Below are positions 40,760-51,028 of a DNA stretch of 64,000 nucleotides, one piece after another (within the stretch, counting starts at the first letter, position 1; each line of letters begins with the position of its first letter). The translations under genes were made by a program, and so were the position numbers. Source of the DNA: Promethearchaeota archaeon (GTDB taxonomy: Archaea > Asgardarchaeota > Lokiarchaeia > Sigyniarchaeales > SOKP01). The stretch lies in contig JAUVXW010000019.1 of NCBI GenBank assembly GCA_030603385.1, positions 1 through 64,000 of the forward strand, in the 5' to 3' direction. The notes under the pieces are model-generated. The model worked only from the letters and a program-made list of their open reading frames with translations, made no database searches and had not been told where the DNA came from.

Positions 40760-42784
40760 ATGGATGAAGTAGTTAGATTTGGAACATGTACAAAAGACTG
40801 TTATGGTTCTTGTGTATTTAATGGGATTTGGAATGATAATGCTATAGAACATAAATTACTTTATGCAAGGCCTTTAAAAAATCATCCTTTTACTAAAGGT
40901 TTTTTCTGTTCTAAATATAATAATCGGCAAGAATTATTATATCACCCAAATCGTTTAAAAAAACCATTAGCTAGGATTAGTCTAAAACCTGAAAATAATT
41001 TCAAAATTATTTCTTCTCAACAAGCAATAGAAATTATAGCCCAAAAAGTAATAGAAATTAAAGAAAAAAGGCAGGAAAAATCTATAATTGGGGCGTTTTA
41101 TGCTGGAAATTCTGGATTGATATCTATGCATTCTCCTCTTAGGTTTTTTACTAAGATTGGAGGTACAGTTACCAGTGCGGGCCTATGTAATGAAGGTGGG
41201 TGTGAAAGTTTAAAAAAAATATTTGGAACTTATTCAATATCCAATCCTCTTCAAATAATTAATCCAGCGACCTCTTTAATTGTGATTTGGGGGAGTAATC
41301 TTTCAGAAAGTAATATTCATGCTTATTTTTTGGTTAAGCAAGCAATTAAAAATAAAACCAAGTTAATTGTAATTGATTCTCGAAATACTCGAGTCGCTAA
41401 AAAATCTAATTGTTTTCTACAAATAAATCCTGGTACTGAACATTTAATGGTTACAATGTTAGTTAAAGCACTTGATAACCAAAATGCATGTGATATTGAA
41501 TTTTTAAAAGAAAATATTGATTCATATTCATCAATTTTTTCAGATATCGGGGATTTTGATGAAAATAAGTTATTGTCCCAAATAGGTATCAATTTTGAAA
41601 GATTTCAGGAATTTGTTGATTTGTTAGTTGAGCATAAACACCATACATTATTTATGATTGGTTATGGAGTTCAGAAAGATTTTTACGGAGGAAGAATTGT
41701 TCAATCCATTGCTTTACTCCAAATCTTACTTGGAAATATCGGTAAACAAGGAACAGGCTTATTATATTCTCAAAGTGATTTTATAAAGCCTATAACACTA
41801 CCAATTTTGAATTATATTACCTCTTCTACAATTAGTTCCAATTTAAAGGAAATTCCTTTAATTAATCTTGGTAAAGCTTTATCTACCGGAGATTTTAAGC
41901 TATTATTTGTATATAATTTTAATCCGGTGAGCTCTTTACCTAATCAAAATTTATTGAGAGAAGCACTTTTAAAGAAAGATTTATTTGTGGTTGTTTTAGA
42001 TTTATTTTTGAACGAAACCACGAATTATGCAGATATCGTAATACCAGCAAAGTTTGATTTGGAATCATCTGATATAATTACCCCGTATTATTTTCCTAGC
42101 ATATCTATAAATTTAGGGGGTCCGTGTCCATATTCGGATTGTATGTCAAATTATGAGTTTTTTCAGCAATTAGCTTGGAAAGTAGGTTATAAAAAATCAG
42201 CAATTATTAAAGAATCTGAGGAAGATATATTTAATAAATGTTTAAACATGCTGCCACAAAAAATTTACAAAGATCTTATTTCAAAAGGATATCATTTATT
42301 ATTCGATCAAACTCAGATTCCATTTAAAAATCTTAAATTTCCTACGCTAAATCATAAAATCCAAGTTCAACATATAAATCTTAGATTTGGTGAGAAGGAA
42401 TTAAATCAGAAACTTAACCGCAAAAAAAATGAATTTATACTAATTTCACCATCTCATTCTTATTTCTTGCATTCTCAATTAGGTCAGTTGAATTCTAAGT
42501 ATTATGAAGATTTTGGTAGAATATTTTTAAACCCAGAAGATATAAAGACTTTAGATGTAGATATAGATGAAGAGGTGATAGTTTCTAATGAATACGGTTA
42601 TGCTAAATATATACTAGCCGAACTCCCATCTCTAAAATCTGGTATTGCGCTAATCTATTCTGGAGTATCATCACCTTATAATGAAAGTACAAATGTTAAT
42701 CTTTTTACTCCTGATATTCCTGAAGAATCGGGTCTTTCGGGTGCATATAATTCTTCGGTAATAAAAGTTAAAAAAGTGAATTAG
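40760..42784 (+). CDS. Molybdopterin-dependent oxidoreductase (DMSO reductase family)
   Basis: A 674-aa protein. The N-terminal [4Fe-4S] ligands are C10, C14, C18 and C50 (CTKDCYGSC ... FFC). Then come SAGLCNEGGCESLKKIFG, IWGSNLSESNIHAYFLVK and ETTNYADIVIPAKFDLE, all family motifs. A C-terminal molybdopterin-dinucleotide-binding domain (about 550-674) contains SPSHSYFLHSQ. There is no Tat signal, so it is cytoplasmic. The expected active-site ligand region shows Cys, not selenocysteine. No electron-transfer subunits flank it. The substrate is unknown. Confidence 0.9.
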   Translation: MDEVVRFGTCTKDCYGSCVFNGIWNDNAIEHKLLYARPLKNHPFTKGFFCSKYNNRQELLYHPNRLKKPLARISLKPENNFKIISSQQAIEIIAQKVIEIKEKRQEKSIIGAFYAGNSGLISMHSPLRFFTKIGGTVTSAGLCNEGGCESLKKIFGTYSISNPLQIINPATSLIVIWGSNLSESNIHAYFLVKQAIKNKTKLIVIDSRNTRVAKKSNCFLQINPGTEHLMVTMLVKALDNQNACDIEFLKENIDSYSSIFSDIGDFDENKLLSQIGINFERFQEFVDLLVEHKHHTLFMIGYGVQKDFYGGRIVQSIALLQILLGNIGKQGTGLLYSQSDFIKPITLPILNYITSSTISSNLKEIPLINLGKALSTGDFKLLFVYNFNPVSSLPNQNLLREALLKKDLFVVVLDLFLNETTNYADIVIPAKFDLESSDIITPYYFPSISINLGGPCPYSDCMSNYEFFQQLAWKVGYKKSAIIKESEEDIFNKCLNMLPQKIYKDLISKGYHLLFDQTQIPFKNLKFPTLNHKIQVQHINLRFGEKELNQKLNRKKNEFILISPSHSYFLHSQLGQLNSKYYEDFGRIFLNPEDIKTLDVDIDEEVIVSNEYGYAKYILAELPSLKSGIALIYSGVSSPYNESTNVNLFTPDIPEESGLSGAYNSSVIKVKKVN

Positions 42785-42879
42785 AAAACATTTTTATAAG
42801 CACAATTAGTTTATTAAAAAGCTCTTGTTAGGGAATCATCTTATGATTCTCGATCTGTCTTTCAATAGAGTAAATTAGA

Positions 42880-43428
42880 TTAGGAATTTGAATCTTTACT
42901 TTTTCTTTTAATGAATGCAATATCTCCTAAAGAACTACCAGTTGATTTTTTCATAAATTTAGTTTCTTGAACATTAAACTCCGTCTCATCAACTTTCTTT
43001 AATAGTTTGATTTTATATACCTGTTGGATTTTTTTTGCTAGTTTGATGGTTGGCTCCACTTTTCCTGCTTCAATTCTCCGGAGTAATGATGGTTTTTCAT
43101 TTAATTTCTGAGCAAATTGATCTTGATTGAGTCTAAGATTACCTCTAACATTTCGAATCCTTTTAGCATAATCCAGAACGATTTCTAATTCTTCAATTCT
43201 TTTAGGTTTAAATGCTTGCTTTTTTAGATTAGTTTGAGGTTTCTTTTGAGCGGTTTTCTTTATTTGAACATTGTTAGATGGTTTATAGATTTTTGTGCCA
43301 TGTTGAGCACAATTATCACATACTGTGATTTTAGCACCCTCTAATAAAACTTTCTGTCCCTTTCCCCATATTATACCTCCGCATATTGGGCATTCCTTAT
43401 CTACCTCACTGTATCTAGTTTTTGGCAT
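42880..43428 (-). CDS. Archaeal MBF1-type transcription coactivator
   Basis: A 182-aa protein. The N-terminal zinc ribbon has CPICGG and CDNCAQHG (about 13-41). Lys/Gln-rich linkers precede the HTH_3 domain LRLNQDQFAQKLNEKPSLLRRIEAGK (split here as LRLNQDQFAQKL and SLLRRIEAGK) at about 98-125. This order is specific to archaeal MBF1, a bridge between regulators and the basal machinery. It is transcribed away from PAN, and the ~245-base divergent region may hold both promoters. Confidence 0.93.
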   Translation of the reverse strand: MPKTRYSEVDKECPICGGIIWGKGQKVLLEGAKITVCDNCAQHGTKIYKPSNNVQIKKTAQKKPQTNLKKQAFKPKRIEELEIVLDYAKRIRNVRGNLRLNQDQFAQKLNEKPSLLRRIEAGKVEPTIKLAKKIQQVYKIKLLKKVDETEFNVQETKFMKKSTGSSLGDIAFIKRKSKDSNS

Positions 43429-43672
43429 AAACTCATCTCAAGTTTTACTAATTGATAGAATCCTCTTTCATATATAGAAGGGATTTGAGAACTCTTATAA
43501 TTTATGGTTATTATTCCATTATATTTTATAATCTAAAAATTTTTTAAAAAATGAGATTTTAAAGCAATAGTAAAGAAATAACCTTAAATTTAAATGAAGA
43601 AAAGTTTATTATTAAATCAAAGCACGTTCTTAAGATTAATAGAAAATTGAGAAAAGAAGGAGTATAATCTTT

Positions 43673-44881
43673 TTGACTACGACCAAGGATAAGAGAAAAA
43701 GAGAAGAAACTAAAGATGGCGAGTATTTGATAACTTATACTAGACATCTAGAGAAAAGGTTAAGAAATTTAGAGACAGAAAAGCAACTATTAGACGCAGA
43801 GCGATTAAGGTTAGAACAAGAACTACATAGTTTAAGAAATGAAATTGATAGACTAAGAGAACCACCTTTGGTTTCTGCGACTATTATAGATTTTTTAGAT
43901 GATAAAGGAAGAGCAATTGTAAAAAGTTCAACAGGACCAAGTTTCGTTGTCAATGCCAGTAGAAAAGTAAAAAATGAAAAATTAGCACCAGGGATGAGAG
44001 TTGCTTTAAATCAGAGAACATTCGCTATTATGGAAGTTTTACCTACAAAACTTGATCCATTTGTTAAAGGTATGGAAGTTATTGATTCAATTCCAGATAT
44101 TTCCTATGCCGATGTTGGAGGTCTGGAAGATCAACTACGGGAAGTTAGAGAAACTGTCGAACTACCATTGAAGAAGCCAGAACTATTTGAAAGAATAGGG
44201 ATTGAACCACCTAAAGGTGTATTATTATATGGGGCTCCAGGTACGGGAAAAACATTATTAGCAAAAGCAGTTGCTCATGAAACAGAAGCCACATTTATCA
44301 GAATTATTGGATCTGAATTAGTTCAAAAATTCATTGGTGAAGGTGCTCGCTTAGTTAGAGAAATTTTTAATTTAGCAAAACAAAAAGCCCCCACAATATT
44401 ATTTATAGATGAACTAGACGCAATCGGTTCTCAGAGATTAAAAATAGCCACATCTGGAGATAGAGAGGTTCAGAGAACTTTAATGCAATTATTGAGTGAA
44501 TTAGATGGCTTTGAAGAGCGAGGAGATGTGAAAATTATTGGTGCTACAAATCGAATTGATATTTTAGATCCCGCTCTATTGAGACCTGGAAGATTTGATC
44601 GAATGATAGATTTTCCTATTCCAGATGATGAAGCAAGGAAAGCTATTTTTAAGATTCATACTAGGAAATTGAATATAGAAGAAAAATTAGATCTCAATAG
44701 ATTAGTAAATTTAACAGAAGGAGCAACTGGTGCGGATATAAAGGCTATTGCTACAGAAGCAGGTATGTTTGCTATTAGAAAGGAAGCTGAGAAAATCGTT
44801 GGTAAAGATTTTATTGATGCTGTTGATAAGGTCATGAATAAAGTAAGAGATAAATGTATAGAATCTAGGCTATACTCATAA
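43673..44881 (+). CDS. pan: Proteasome-activating nucleotidase PAN
   Basis: A 402-aa AAA+ unfoldase from TTG 43673, with AGGAG about 9 bases upstream. Coiled coil at about 16-62, OB domain about 66-130, Walker A GAPGTGKT at 187-194, Walker [11 protein letters not shown] about 243-252, and arginine fingers in LRPGRFDR. The C-terminus ...RLYS gives a hydrophobic-Tyr-X (HbYX) tail that opens the 20S proteasome gate. No proteasome subunit genes are in the window. Confidence 0.96.
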   Translation: MTTTKDKRKREETKDGEYLITYTRHLEKRLRNLETEKQLLDAERLRLEQELHSLRNEIDRLREPPLVSATIIDFLDDKGRAIVKSSTGPSFVVNASRKVKNEKLAPGMRVALNQRTFAIMEVLPTKLDPFVKGMEVIDSIPDISYADVGGLEDQLREVRETVELPLKKPELFERIGIEPPKGVLLYGAPGTGKTLLAKAVAHETEATFIRIIGSELVQKFIGEGARLVREIFNLAKQKAPTILFIDELDAIGSQRLKIATSGDREVQRTLMQLLSELDGFEERGDVKIIGATNRIDILDPALLRPGRFDRMIDFPIPDDEARKAIFKIHTRKLNIEEKLDLNRLVNLTEGATGADIKAIATEAGMFAIRKEAEKIVGKDFIDAVDKVMNKVRDKCIESRLYS

Positions 44882-44953
44882 TGAGTATAGATTAGAATTT
44901 ATTTATGTTTTGATTGCTTATTTTAATATAACCTATTTTATTATTTATTACAA

Positions 44954-45445
44954 ATGGAAAATAAACTTTTATTAGGATTAAGACAAGTCAAAGCAATTTC
45001 AGATTATCAATTTGGCAAAGATATAACTAACATTCTATTTAATGAATTAGAGAATATTCTTATTGAAAGATCTCGTGCTACTAATAAAATACGATATATT
45101 TTTCATAAAAACAATTTAATACTTACATTACGACCTAATAACGGTTTCTTTACATTAAGTTTACACTCAGCCAGTATGATAATCAACAATATTTCAACTC
45201 CAAAGTTAAGAGTTATTGTTTTAAACGAGATTTCTGAGTTCATAAAGAAGGGGAGGAATGTTTTCTGTAAGCATGTGGTTGATATTGATGAAAATTTAAG
45301 ACCCTTAGATGAAGTAATTGTAGTTAATCAAAATGACGAATTATTAGCTATTGGTAGATTAAAATTACCTATCTCATATATTAAGTCTTTTTCAAGTGGA
45401 GTTGCTGTAAATGTTCGAAAAGGAGTTTATAAATCAAAAATTTAA
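44954..45445 (+). CDS. PUA-domain RNA-binding protein
   Basis: A 163-aa protein with a C-terminal PUA domain (about 82-160: PKLRVIVLNEISEFIKKGRN, VFCKHVVDIDENLRPLDEV, SSGVAVNVRKGVY). The N-terminal part (DYQFGKDITNILF, RATNKIRYIF, GFFTLSLHSA) is typical of archaeal proteins related to archaeosine transglycosylase C-terminal regions. It lies 42 bases before NAC on the same strand, a pairing common in archaea, implying work at the ribosome or on tRNA. Confidence 0.85.
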   Translation: MENKLLLGLRQVKAISDYQFGKDITNILFNELENILIERSRATNKIRYIFHKNNLILTLRPNNGFFTLSLHSASMIINNISTPKLRVIVLNEISEFIKKGRNVFCKHVVDIDENLRPLDEVIVVNQNDELLAIGRLKLPISYIKSFSSGVAVNVRKGVYKSKI

Positions 45446-45487
45446 ATTGCAGATTATTATATAATTATATAGAAATTACTTTTAAAA

Positions 45488-45976
45488 GTGAAGATCTTGG
45501 TAAAATTGCCAAAAGAAATGCAAGATAAAATTAAAAATAAACCTAAACGCCCACAAGCAGCACCAAAGAGAGAAGGGGGCCAAGTTGGATCAAGACAGAT
45601 GCGAAGAAGAATGCAACAACAAGGCATCGAAATGGAACAAATTGAAGCAACAAGAGTTATAATCGAAGGATCAGAAAAAACCTTAGTATTAGAACAACCT
45701 GAAGTTGTTCTAATGAAACAAGCAGGTCAAGAGATTTATCAGATAATAGGACAAGCAGAAGAGCTTTCTTCGGATGATCTTACTATTGTTGCAGATACAA
45801 AAATTGAAGATGATGAATCAATAGAAGAGACAGAATTTAAACCCACTATAACAGAAAACGATATCATGTTAGTTGCAAATCAAGCGAACGTCGATAAAAA
45901 AGAGGCGGAAACGGTATTAAAAGAATGCGATGGAGATATTGCTAAAGCAATTTTATTCTTAAAAAATAGACCTTAA
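45488..45976 (+). CDS. nac: Nascent polypeptide-associated complex protein (alphaNAC)
   Basis: A 162-aa protein. The NAC beta-barrel spans about 40-98 (QIEATRVIIEGSEKTLVLEQPEV, here broken as IEATRVIIEGSEKTLV and LEQPEVVLMKQAG). The UBA domain at 118-162 contains ENDIMLVANQANVDKKEAE and GDIAKAILFL. It binds nascent chains at the ribosome exit tunnel as a homodimer in archaea. The start is GTG 45488; the first ~35 residues are basic (KNKPKRPQAAPKREGG), the ribosome-binding segment. It is somewhat longer than most archaeal NAC. Confidence 0.95.
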   Translation: MKILVKLPKEMQDKIKNKPKRPQAAPKREGGQVGSRQMRRRMQQQGIEMEQIEATRVIIEGSEKTLVLEQPEVVLMKQAGQEIYQIIGQAEELSSDDLTIVADTKIEDDESIEETEFKPTITENDIMLVANQANVDKKEAETVLKECDGDIAKAILFLKNRP

Positions 45977-46062
45977 TCGAATTATTTTTTTTAATTTAGA
46001 AATCATAAAAATTAAGAATTATAAAATTTTTAATATTCAAAAAGAAGGTTATTTGATAAGGA

Positions 46063-46416
46063 ATGTCAAAAGTTAGGAAGAAACAAATTGAGCGCCAAAA
46101 AACTCTTTCAGAATTAGATATTAAATTTGAGAAAATTATTCAATTTTCTGGTTGGATGTTTTTATTTGCCCTTGGAGGTTTTATGGGAGGTTGGGTCGTT
46201 CTCGATACAATTTTAGAAATAATAGATTTAAATATAAATGCTATGACTTTTAGCTTAATTATATTTACTGGAACGAACTCAGCGGTTAGTTTTGGGGTAG
46301 CTTCAAAAATAAAAAATGACCGAACAAAAAAGAGAGAATTTTTTCTTGATTGGTTAATAGGAGAATTTCTTTTGTGTATGTTTGCGATATTTGCTGTTGC
46401 CGCTTATCAATGGTGA
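46063..46416 (+). CDS. Membrane protein, 117 aa, three helices
   Basis: A basic N-terminus (MSKVRKKQIERQK) is followed by hydrophobic helices at about 28-50, 57-80 and 93-115. The second contains TGTNSAVSFGVAS, with small residues. Positive-inside bias puts the N-terminus in the cytoplasm. It follows NAC by 86 bases on the same strand. No known family. Confidence 0.65.
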   Translation: MSKVRKKQIERQKTLSELDIKFEKIIQFSGWMFLFALGGFMGGWVVLDTILEIIDLNINAMTFSLIIFTGTNSAVSFGVASKIKNDRTKKREFFLDWLIGEFLLCMFAIFAVAAYQW

Positions 46417-46474
46417 ATATTTCCTTATTTTCTCCCTGTTTCTTGTCTGAATTTTATATAAAAAAATTAATAAA

Positions 46475-46804
46475 TCATTTATAATCTTCCCTGGCAGGAT
46501 GGAAAACATCAATCACTTCAGAATCTTCTAAAATTATGGCACCATGTTTTTCATTTGAGTCAAAAATATAGCTAGCACCCTTCTTAACTATAAATTCACC
46601 GTTCTCTGTGAGGAATTTTAATTTTCCATCTATTACATATCCAATTTGGTGTTCTTTGTGAGAATGCAAAGGGATCTCTGCATTCTTTTCAAGTGTAAAA
46701 TGACATAACATAAGATTCCTGTTATATAATAACGTTTTTCGATAAACTCCTTCAAAAACCTTTATTTGCTTGGCATTATCCTTACTCTTAATATTTTTCA
46801 TCAT
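46475..46804 (-). CDS. Small cupin-domain protein
   Basis: A 109-aa single cupin. Motif 1 (LCHFTLEKNAEIPLHSHKEHQIGYVIDGK, with H-x-H and E ligands around HSHKEHQ) is followed by GEFIVKKGASYIFDSNEKHGA (motif 2). It is the size of sensor or enzyme cupins that bind a metal and a small ligand. No partner gene is evident; its upstream gap is 428 bases. Confidence 0.85.
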   Translation of the reverse strand: MMKNIKSKDNAKQIKVFEGVYRKTLLYNRNLMLCHFTLEKNAEIPLHSHKEHQIGYVIDGKLKFLTENGEFIVKKGASYIFDSNEKHGAIILEDSEVIDVFHPAREDYK

Positions 46805-47232
46805 TATACCTTCCCCTTATTCAACCAATTTGATAAATTTTTTTGTTTAAATATACATATAATTAATTTTTATGGAATTATTTTATTTCAAATTTAATAA
46901 AAACTGTAATCTCATCGACAAAACTTTGGGTTATTGGCAAATACAAAAATAATAAATTACAAATCAATTAGACTCCAAATAATTATGTATTTGTTTCTGA
47001 CTTAAACAACCAATAAAGGAAATTACAAATAAAGCGTTAATAAAATAACTTTAAATTGGAGAAACAAATAAATTTTTATATCAAAAGAGGTAAAATATTA
47101 ACGATAATAAAGAATTAATAATTCTCTTAATTCAGATCACGCCACCGACAAAATTTTATACTTTTAAGAATCATAGATTATAGTTCTTTATTGTTAAAGA
47201 TAATTTGAAATTGAAAAAAGAGATGTTAAACA
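46805..47232. other. AT-rich intergenic region upstream of nrdD
   Basis: This gap lies between divergent cupin and nrdD genes and must hold both promoters. TTTTTATAT near 47,075 is a plausible TATA-like element. I see no tRNA, repeat array, snoRNA box set or convincing small frame. Confidence 0.4.
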
Positions 47233-49368
47233 TTGGTATTGTTATCAGATCCTAAAACTATAAAAGAAAAAGATGGTGAAAAAATAAAGCGGAATTATTT
47301 AACAAAATTAATACCTCAAGTTTTTAGAACTGAAGGTGATGTTGTACCTTTCGATCCAGTTAAAATTGAACACAGTCTTATCAGAGAAACTGGTTTAGAT
47401 CAAAGATCTGCTGATAGGATTACTGAACTTGTTGTCAGAAGAATAATTTCTTCAGGGATTAAATTTCTATCAGGTCCGCATATTAGAGAAATAGTTTGCT
47501 CAATTTTATCAGAACAACATTTTGAAGAAGAACGTAAAATATACACTAGAATTGGAATGCCATTGATGGATTATGAAGCTATTTTAGAATATGGAGTTGA
47601 TGAAAATGCAAATCAAGATATGAACCCTGAAAGCATTCATCATTGGGCTGCAAATAGGATCTCTGATGAATATGCATTATTAAGAATTTTAGACTCAGAA
47701 GAAGCACGTGCTCATCTATTTGGTGATCTTCATGTTCATATGCTTCGGTATTTCGATTTGCGACCATTCTGCCAAGAATGGGATCCCAGGATGATTCTTG
47801 AAAATGGGTTACCACCTGTAGAGAGTTGGGTCCATTGTAGTAAGTCTGGCCCAGCAGGTAGTTTGCGAGTGGCCGTTACACATTTAGCAAAATGGTTAGG
47901 GATTATTCAAGGTGAATTTAGCGGTGGTCAGGGATATGATTATATAACCACCTTTTTAGCTCCTTATGCACGTGGTATCTCTGATAGAGAAATAGAACAA
48001 TCGATGCAGTGTTTAATTTTTGAAACTAATCAAATTTTTGCTGCAAGAGGAGGACAAGTTCCATTTACTTCAATCTCCTGTACTCCAACAGTACCAGATG
48101 GTTTATTAAATATACCTGCAGTTGGGCCTCATGGAAAAATAGGAGGAACTTATGGTGATTATAAAGATGAGTGTCTTAAACTCTTTGATGCTTTAACTGA
48201 CGTATATATTCAAGGTGACCATAATGGAAAACTCTTTGCTTTTCCGAAACATGAGATTAAAGTTAAAAAAGAATGGTTAAGTGAATTTGAACCATCTTAT
48301 TTAAAACTAATGGAAGAAGTCGCAACAATGGGAACTCCATATTTTCTAAATATGTGCCCAGATTGGATGCCTGATGAAATTCATAGTCAATGTTGTAGAA
48401 AGTTTTTAAGTGGAAATCAAATAATAGAGCAATGCATCCTTGATCCCGAAAAAAGAAAAAATGCTAATGTGTGGGAAAATTATGTTACAATTGGTTCATT
48501 ACAAAGCGTCAGTTTAAATTTACCTCGGTATGCTTATCTTTCCAATAATACAGATGATTATTTTACATTATTAGATATGAAAATGGAACTTTCAGCTAGA
48601 ATTCTTAGAAAAAAATGGAATTTAATGGAAAAACGGTTAAAAACGGGTCATTTACCTTTATGCAGTGGGAAAATTAATGGCAAGCCTATTTTTAATATTA
48701 ACGATCAGAATCTTTCAATAGGGTTTACTGGATTAAATGAAGCTGTGAAAAGCCTAACTGGATATGAATTACATGAACATGATACTGCTTATGAATTAGG
48801 AAAAAAAATATTAAGTTATATGGTTGCTAAATGTAATAGTATGACAGAAAGAGATAATAAATATTATTCTCTTTGGGAACAACCTGCAGAATCAACAGCT
48901 AATCGCTTAGCAAAATTAGATTTAAAACATTTTCCAAAGAAAGCTATCCCTCAATCACATGGTAATACTGCCTATTATACAAATTCAGATCATTTTAGAT
49001 ACGATGCAGGTATTTCTTTATCAGAAAGGATTAAAAAACAAGGTGAATTTCACCCGATAGTAAATGGAGGTGTTATCACTCACATTTGGCTTGGCGAACA
49101 AAAGCCAGATATTTATGCTTTATGGGAACTTACTAAGAATATCTGCCTTAATACGAATACTGCATATTTTGCATATACTATTGATTTCATTTATTGCCCA
49201 TTATGTAGAAAGATGATTAGAGGGTCTCAATTTAGCTGTCCAATGTGTCATTCTGAAGATGTAAAAGTTTATTCCCGAGTCACAGGATATTATAGTGAAG
49301 TAAATAGATATAATCCTGGTAAAAAAGCCGAATGGCAAGCTCGTAAACGAGAATATATTTTTCATTAA
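47233..49368 (+). CDS. nrdD: Anaerobic (class III) ribonucleotide reductase
   Basis: A 711-aa protein from TTG 47233. An ATP-cone domain at about 28-118 (VFRTEGDVVPFDPVKI, RETGLDQRSADRI) gives allosteric control. The 10-stranded barrel region includes GGQGYDYITTF and FTSISCTPTVP. The C-terminus has zinc ligands CPLCRK and CPMCHS, then RVTGYYSEVNRYNPGK, whose Gly carries the radical. It makes dNTPs without oxygen. The radical SAM activase NrdG does not sit next to it. A MazG-like pyrophosphatase follows 39 bases later. Confidence 0.95.
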   Translation: MVLLSDPKTIKEKDGEKIKRNYLTKLIPQVFRTEGDVVPFDPVKIEHSLIRETGLDQRSADRITELVVRRIISSGIKFLSGPHIREIVCSILSEQHFEEERKIYTRIGMPLMDYEAILEYGVDENANQDMNPESIHHWAANRISDEYALLRILDSEEARAHLFGDLHVHMLRYFDLRPFCQEWDPRMILENGLPPVESWVHCSKSGPAGSLRVAVTHLAKWLGIIQGEFSGGQGYDYITTFLAPYARGISDREIEQSMQCLIFETNQIFAARGGQVPFTSISCTPTVPDGLLNIPAVGPHGKIGGTYGDYKDECLKLFDALTDVYIQGDHNGKLFAFPKHEIKVKKEWLSEFEPSYLKLMEEVATMGTPYFLNMCPDWMPDEIHSQCCRKFLSGNQIIEQCILDPEKRKNANVWENYVTIGSLQSVSLNLPRYAYLSNNTDDYFTLLDMKMELSARILRKKWNLMEKRLKTGHLPLCSGKINGKPIFNINDQNLSIGFTGLNEAVKSLTGYELHEHDTAYELGKKILSYMVAKCNSMTERDNKYYSLWEQPAESTANRLAKLDLKHFPKKAIPQSHGNTAYYTNSDHFRYDAGISLSERIKKQGEFHPIVNGGVITHIWLGEQKPDIYALWELTKNICLNTNTAYFAYTIDFIYCPLCRKMIRGSQFSCPMCHSEDVKVYSRVTGYYSEVNRYNPGKKAEWQARKREYIFH

Positions 49369-49407
49369 TTTTCTATTTTTTATATAATCCCGTATAATAT
49401 TCTATAT

Positions 49408-49734
49408 ATGGTAAAAGAGAATTCATTAATAGAAATTCAAAATTTAGTTGATCATTGGATTTGTGAACATGGTGGATACTGGTCTCCTTTATCAATGATT
49501 TGTGCGATTATGGAAGAGTTAGGAGAAGTGGCTAGAGAGGTTAACTCTCTTGAAGGATATAAACCTAAAAAATCTAGTATATTGAATTCAAATTTAGGAG
49601 AGGAATTAGCTGATCTTCTATTTTCTATAATATGCATCGCTAATCATTATAAAGTTGATTTGGGAAAAGAATTTAATAATATAATTGATAAATACTCTAA
49701 GAGAGATTCAAAGCGGTTTTTAGATTTAGAATAA
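49408..49734 (+). CDS. MazG-like nucleotide pyrophosphohydrolase
   Basis: A 108-aa all-alpha protein with the MazG metal motif: EELGEVAREVNSL (ExxE) and, about 35 residues later, GEELADLLFSIICIAN (ExxD). Single-domain enzymes of this size hydrolyse (d)NTPs to monophosphates as housecleaners. Its place just after nrdD on the same strand suggests a link to dNTP pool control. Confidence 0.88.
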   Translation: MVKENSLIEIQNLVDHWICEHGGYWSPLSMICAIMEELGEVAREVNSLEGYKPKKSSILNSNLGEELADLLFSIICIANHYKVDLGKEFNNIIDKYSKRDSKRFLDLE

Positions 49735-49852
49735 CATCCTATTGTTTAATGGAATACCATTTGAATTTATTTTTAATGCAAAATTTTAATTGATTAAATT
49801 TTTCTATTTTATAAGTCATTAGTAATGGGTTACTAATTAATCGTTAAAACTC

Positions 49853-51028
49853 ATGTTGAAAAATGGATTGGAAAAGCAGGAAATACTTCGTATACTAGAA
49901 GAAAAATTAAAATTAGATAAGTTGTATGATTCAGGATCAATTTTAGGATCTATGTGCACAGAACCACTTGATTTAGGTATTGAAATTTGCATGAAATATA
50001 TATCTAAAAATTTAGGTGATCCTGGATTATTTTTAGGGACAACAGCTTTAGAGCAAGAATTAGTTTCAGAGATAGGTGAGCTTTTTGGAGGAAAACATAT
50101 AATGGGTACTTTTACTACAGGTGGTTCAGAAGCAAATCTAATTGCATTGAGGATCGCTAAGAAGTTGAGACCTGATATAAAAAATCCTGAAGTTGTGTTA
50201 TCTCAATCTGCACACATTTCATTTGATAAAGCAGCTGATTTACTCGATATAAAGCTTCGGAAAGCACATTTGAATGAAGATTTTACATTAGATATGAATC
50301 ATTTTGAGTCTTTAATGAATCAAAATACATGCGGGGTAGTAGGAATTGCTGGAACTACATCTTTAGGTCTAGTTGACCCCATTGAAGAAATTGGTAAAAA
50401 AACCGATGGGAAAGATATCTCCTTCCATATAGATGCAGCATTTGGAGGATTTGTGTTACCTTTCTTAGAAAATTTAAATCTCCATAGCTCTCCCTGGGAT
50501 TTTTCGGTCAAATCTGTTGATTCAATTACAGCAGATCCTCATAAGATGGGAATGGGAGTAATTCCTACTGGCGGAATTTTTTTAAGAGATAAATCAATCT
50601 TACAAAAAATCGGATTTGAAATTCCTTATTTAGCTGGTGGAAATTTTAAACATCTTCATATTGTTGGGACAAGACCAGGTGGAACAATTATTGCATTTTG
50701 GGCAATTCTAAAGTCTTTGGGAATAAACGGATTTAATAAAATTGTTGAAAAATGTATGGACAATACCAATTATTTGGTGAAAAGAATTGGGGGGATTAAA
50801 GGAATCAAAATAGCGACTAAACCTGTCATGAATATCGTAGGTATTACGACCGAGAATGGAGATACAATATGTAAAATTGATGAAGAATTGCGTAAAAGGA
50901 ATTGGATGACAGGGAAATTCGAGAAACTCAATTTAATAAGAGTGGTAGTAATGCCGCATGTTCAAAAAGTCCATTTAAAAAATTTTGTTAAAGATTTAGA
51001 AAATATTGTAAAAATTTTAAAATTTTAA
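49853..51028 (+). CDS. mfnA: PLP-dependent tyrosine/aspartate decarboxylase
   Basis: A 391-aa group II decarboxylase from ATG 49853. PLP lysine K231 lies in ADPHKMGMG; TTGGSEANLIALRIA binds the phosphate; FHIDAAFGGF carries the Asp that contacts the pyridine N. Archaeal MfnA makes tyramine (methanofuran) or beta-alanine (coenzyme A). In a non-methanogen like this, beta-alanine for CoA is the likelier use, an inference. Confidence 0.92.
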   Translation: MLKNGLEKQEILRILEEKLKLDKLYDSGSILGSMCTEPLDLGIEICMKYISKNLGDPGLFLGTTALEQELVSEIGELFGGKHIMGTFTTGGSEANLIALRIAKKLRPDIKNPEVVLSQSAHISFDKAADLLDIKLRKAHLNEDFTLDMNHFESLMNQNTCGVVGIAGTTSLGLVDPIEEIGKKTDGKDISFHIDAAFGGFVLPFLENLNLHSSPWDFSVKSVDSITADPHKMGMGVIPTGGIFLRDKSILQKIGFEIPYLAGGNFKHLHIVGTRPGGTIIAFWAILKSLGINGFNKIVEKCMDNTNYLVKRIGGIKGIKIATKPVMNIVGITTENGDTICKIDEELRKRNWMTGKFEKLNLIRVVVMPHVQKVHLKNFVKDLENIVKILKF

